In this document: positions 63,222 to 64,000 of the stretch, one piece after another | Layout: each line of letters opens with the position of its first letter | Numbering within the stretch: the first letter of the stretch is position 1 | Assembly: GCF_002776575.1 (NCBI RefSeq) | Contig: NZ_CP022548.1 | Location: 3,239,001 to 3,303,000, forward strand | Direction: 5' to 3' | Length of the DNA stretch: 64,000 bases | Source: Sphingorhabdus sp. YGSMI21 | Lineage (GTDB): Bacteria > Pseudomonadota > Alphaproteobacteria > Sphingomonadales > Sphingomonadaceae | Made by a program: the position numbers and the translations under genes | The notes under the pieces: generated by a model | What the model saw: the letters and a program-made list of their open reading frames with translations, nothing else | What the model was told of the DNA's origin: nothing | Database searches by the model: none

Positions 63222-64000
63222 ATGACGGATGAGGCATTTCAGGCAAAGCTCGCGAATTACTGCACAAAAACTTTTGGCACAGACGGCAAACTAGAGCATT
63301 TGCGACGATTATCGGGCGGCGCCAGCATGGAAAGTTGGGGCTTTGCCTATGGCGGCGAAGACTTTGTCCTGCGGCGCCTGCCCGCGGGTCTGTCCGCCGA
63401 TGATGACGGTTTGCGCGGCGTCCCGCTCGCAACCCAGGCGGATATCATCGAACTGGCCCGCACCACAGGGGTGACCGCTCCGGAGGTCCGCGGGAGACTC
63501 GCTCCGGAAGATGATATCGGCGAAGGTTTCATCATGGCCAAGGCCGAAGGAGAAACCCTGCCGCACAAGATATTGGGCAATCCCGATTTCGCCGAAGCGG
63601 AACGCAAGCTGACCCGGCAATGTGCAGGAGAACTGGCGGCGATCCACCAGATTCCGGTGCAATCTCTGGCGGCATCGCTGGAATATTTCTCCCCCGCCGA
63701 GTTGATCCGGGTTCAGAAAGACAAATATGACGAAATCGGCAGCCAGATTCCGATTTACGAATATGCCTTCCACTGGCTGAACGAGAACGCGCCCGACGCC
63801 ACCGACAAATATCTCGTGCACGGTGATTTCCGGATGGGTAATCTGATGATCGACCAAGAAGGGCTGTCCGCGGTGCTCGACTGGGAACTGGTCCGGTTGG
63901 GCGATCCGGTGCAGGATCTCGCCTATCTGTGCACGCCAAGCTGGCGGTTCGGACACTATGAGAAGGTCGCGGGCGGCTTCGACAGCGCCGAAGCCCTGCT
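63222..64000 (+). CDS. APH/choline-kinase family phosphotransferase, 3' partial
   Basis: Aminoglycoside-phosphotransferase-fold kinase, about 260 codons visible, running off the window. The Brenner motif HGDFRMGNLM and the DFG-equivalent VLDWELVRLGDP are present, with the lobe start LRRLSGGASMESWGF. Sequence style is closer to the ACAD10/11-type phosphotransferases of acyl-CoA metabolism than to antibiotic kinases. An ATG two codons upstream is also possible. Divergent from fabD. Confidence 0.88.
   Translation, partial: MTDEAFQAKLANYCTKTFGTDGKLEHLRRLSGGASMESWGFAYGGEDFVLRRLPAGLSADDDGLRGVPLATQADIIELARTTGVTAPEVRGRLAPEDDIGEGFIMAKAEGETLPHKILGNPDFAEAERKLTRQCAGELAAIHQIPVQSLAASLEYFSPAELIRVQKDKYDEIGSQIPIYEYAFHWLNENAPDATDKYLVHGDFRMGNLMIDQEGLSAVLDWELVRLGDPVQDLAYLCTPSWRFGHYEKVAGGFDSAEAL

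Overview
The window reads as one continuous chromosomal segment of an alphaproteobacterium, most likely a member of the Sphingomonadales (Sphingorhabdus/Sphingopyxis-like; the genus is inference). Reasons: moderately high GC, the gene orders ffh-rpsP-rimM-trmD-rplS, dapF-mtaB-ftsY-yciB and fabD-fabG-acpP-fabF-mltG, the CtrA-pathway phosphotransferase ChpT, alphaproteobacterial PyrC' and Psp systems, and dispersed palindromic repeats whose translated arms read VRPEPVEG or LSLSK, typical of sphingomonads. No rRNA, phage, insertion sequence or CRISPR array is visible. The window opens inside an M2 peptidase gene and closes inside a phosphotransferase gene.

Layout. 1-7 kb: M2 peptidase; a four-gene minus-strand operon (HCCA-isomerase-like, GFA, alpha/beta hydrolase, membrane protein) divergent from marR-emrA-emrB, with a palindromic operator candidate between. 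7-12 kb: minus-strand translation/secretion operon ffh-rpsP-rimM-small membrane gene-trmD-rplS-asd; trmD carries an in-frame insertion built from two palindromic repeats. 12-18 kb: GGDEF/EAL protein, dapF-mtaB-ftsY-yciB, sodB. 18.6-23.8 kb: PuuD-like membrane protein whose stop codon lies in a 6 x 17 bp tandem array, then pspF and a sigma-54 phage-shock operon with a new microprotein gene, pspABC and five tandem PspB-like genes. 23.8-30.4 kb: sufE, a J protein, rnpB, an AmpD-like amidase, chpT, a JAMM protein, rluD, rpoH, mtgA and an AT-rich orphan. 30.4-35.2 kb: clpX, clpP, a divergent second clpP, tig with a histone-H1-like tail, tRNA-Leu(UAG). 35.3-40.5 kb: two secreted unknowns and gatCAB. 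40.6-44.5 kb: DUF3089 hydrolase, ruvX, pyrB, catalytically degenerate pyrC'. 44.5-48.7 kb: ParA-RHH-SPOR cluster. 48.7-57.5 kb: serB/miaA, ilvB-ilvN-ilvC, a BLUF photoreceptor, a leucine leader peptide with attenuator-like hairpin, leuA, and a nitronate monooxygenase-like gene. 57.5-64 kb: DUF389 protein, the fab operon and an APH-family kinase.

How the genes work together. Most of the window is housekeeping: ribosome and SRP biogenesis, fatty-acid synthesis, branched-chain amino-acid and pyrimidine synthesis, proteostasis (rpoH, clpXP, tig) and the cell envelope (mltG, mtgA, amidase, SPOR proteins). The most system-like accessory region is the PspF/sigma-54 unit, where the usual pspABC genes are followed by five membrane-anchored coiled-coil PspB-like proteins and preceded by an exported microprotein. 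Genes are packed tightly, with many ATGA/GTGA stop-start overlaps, two convergent pairs sharing a CTAG stop and two divergent pairs that can share a CATG start.
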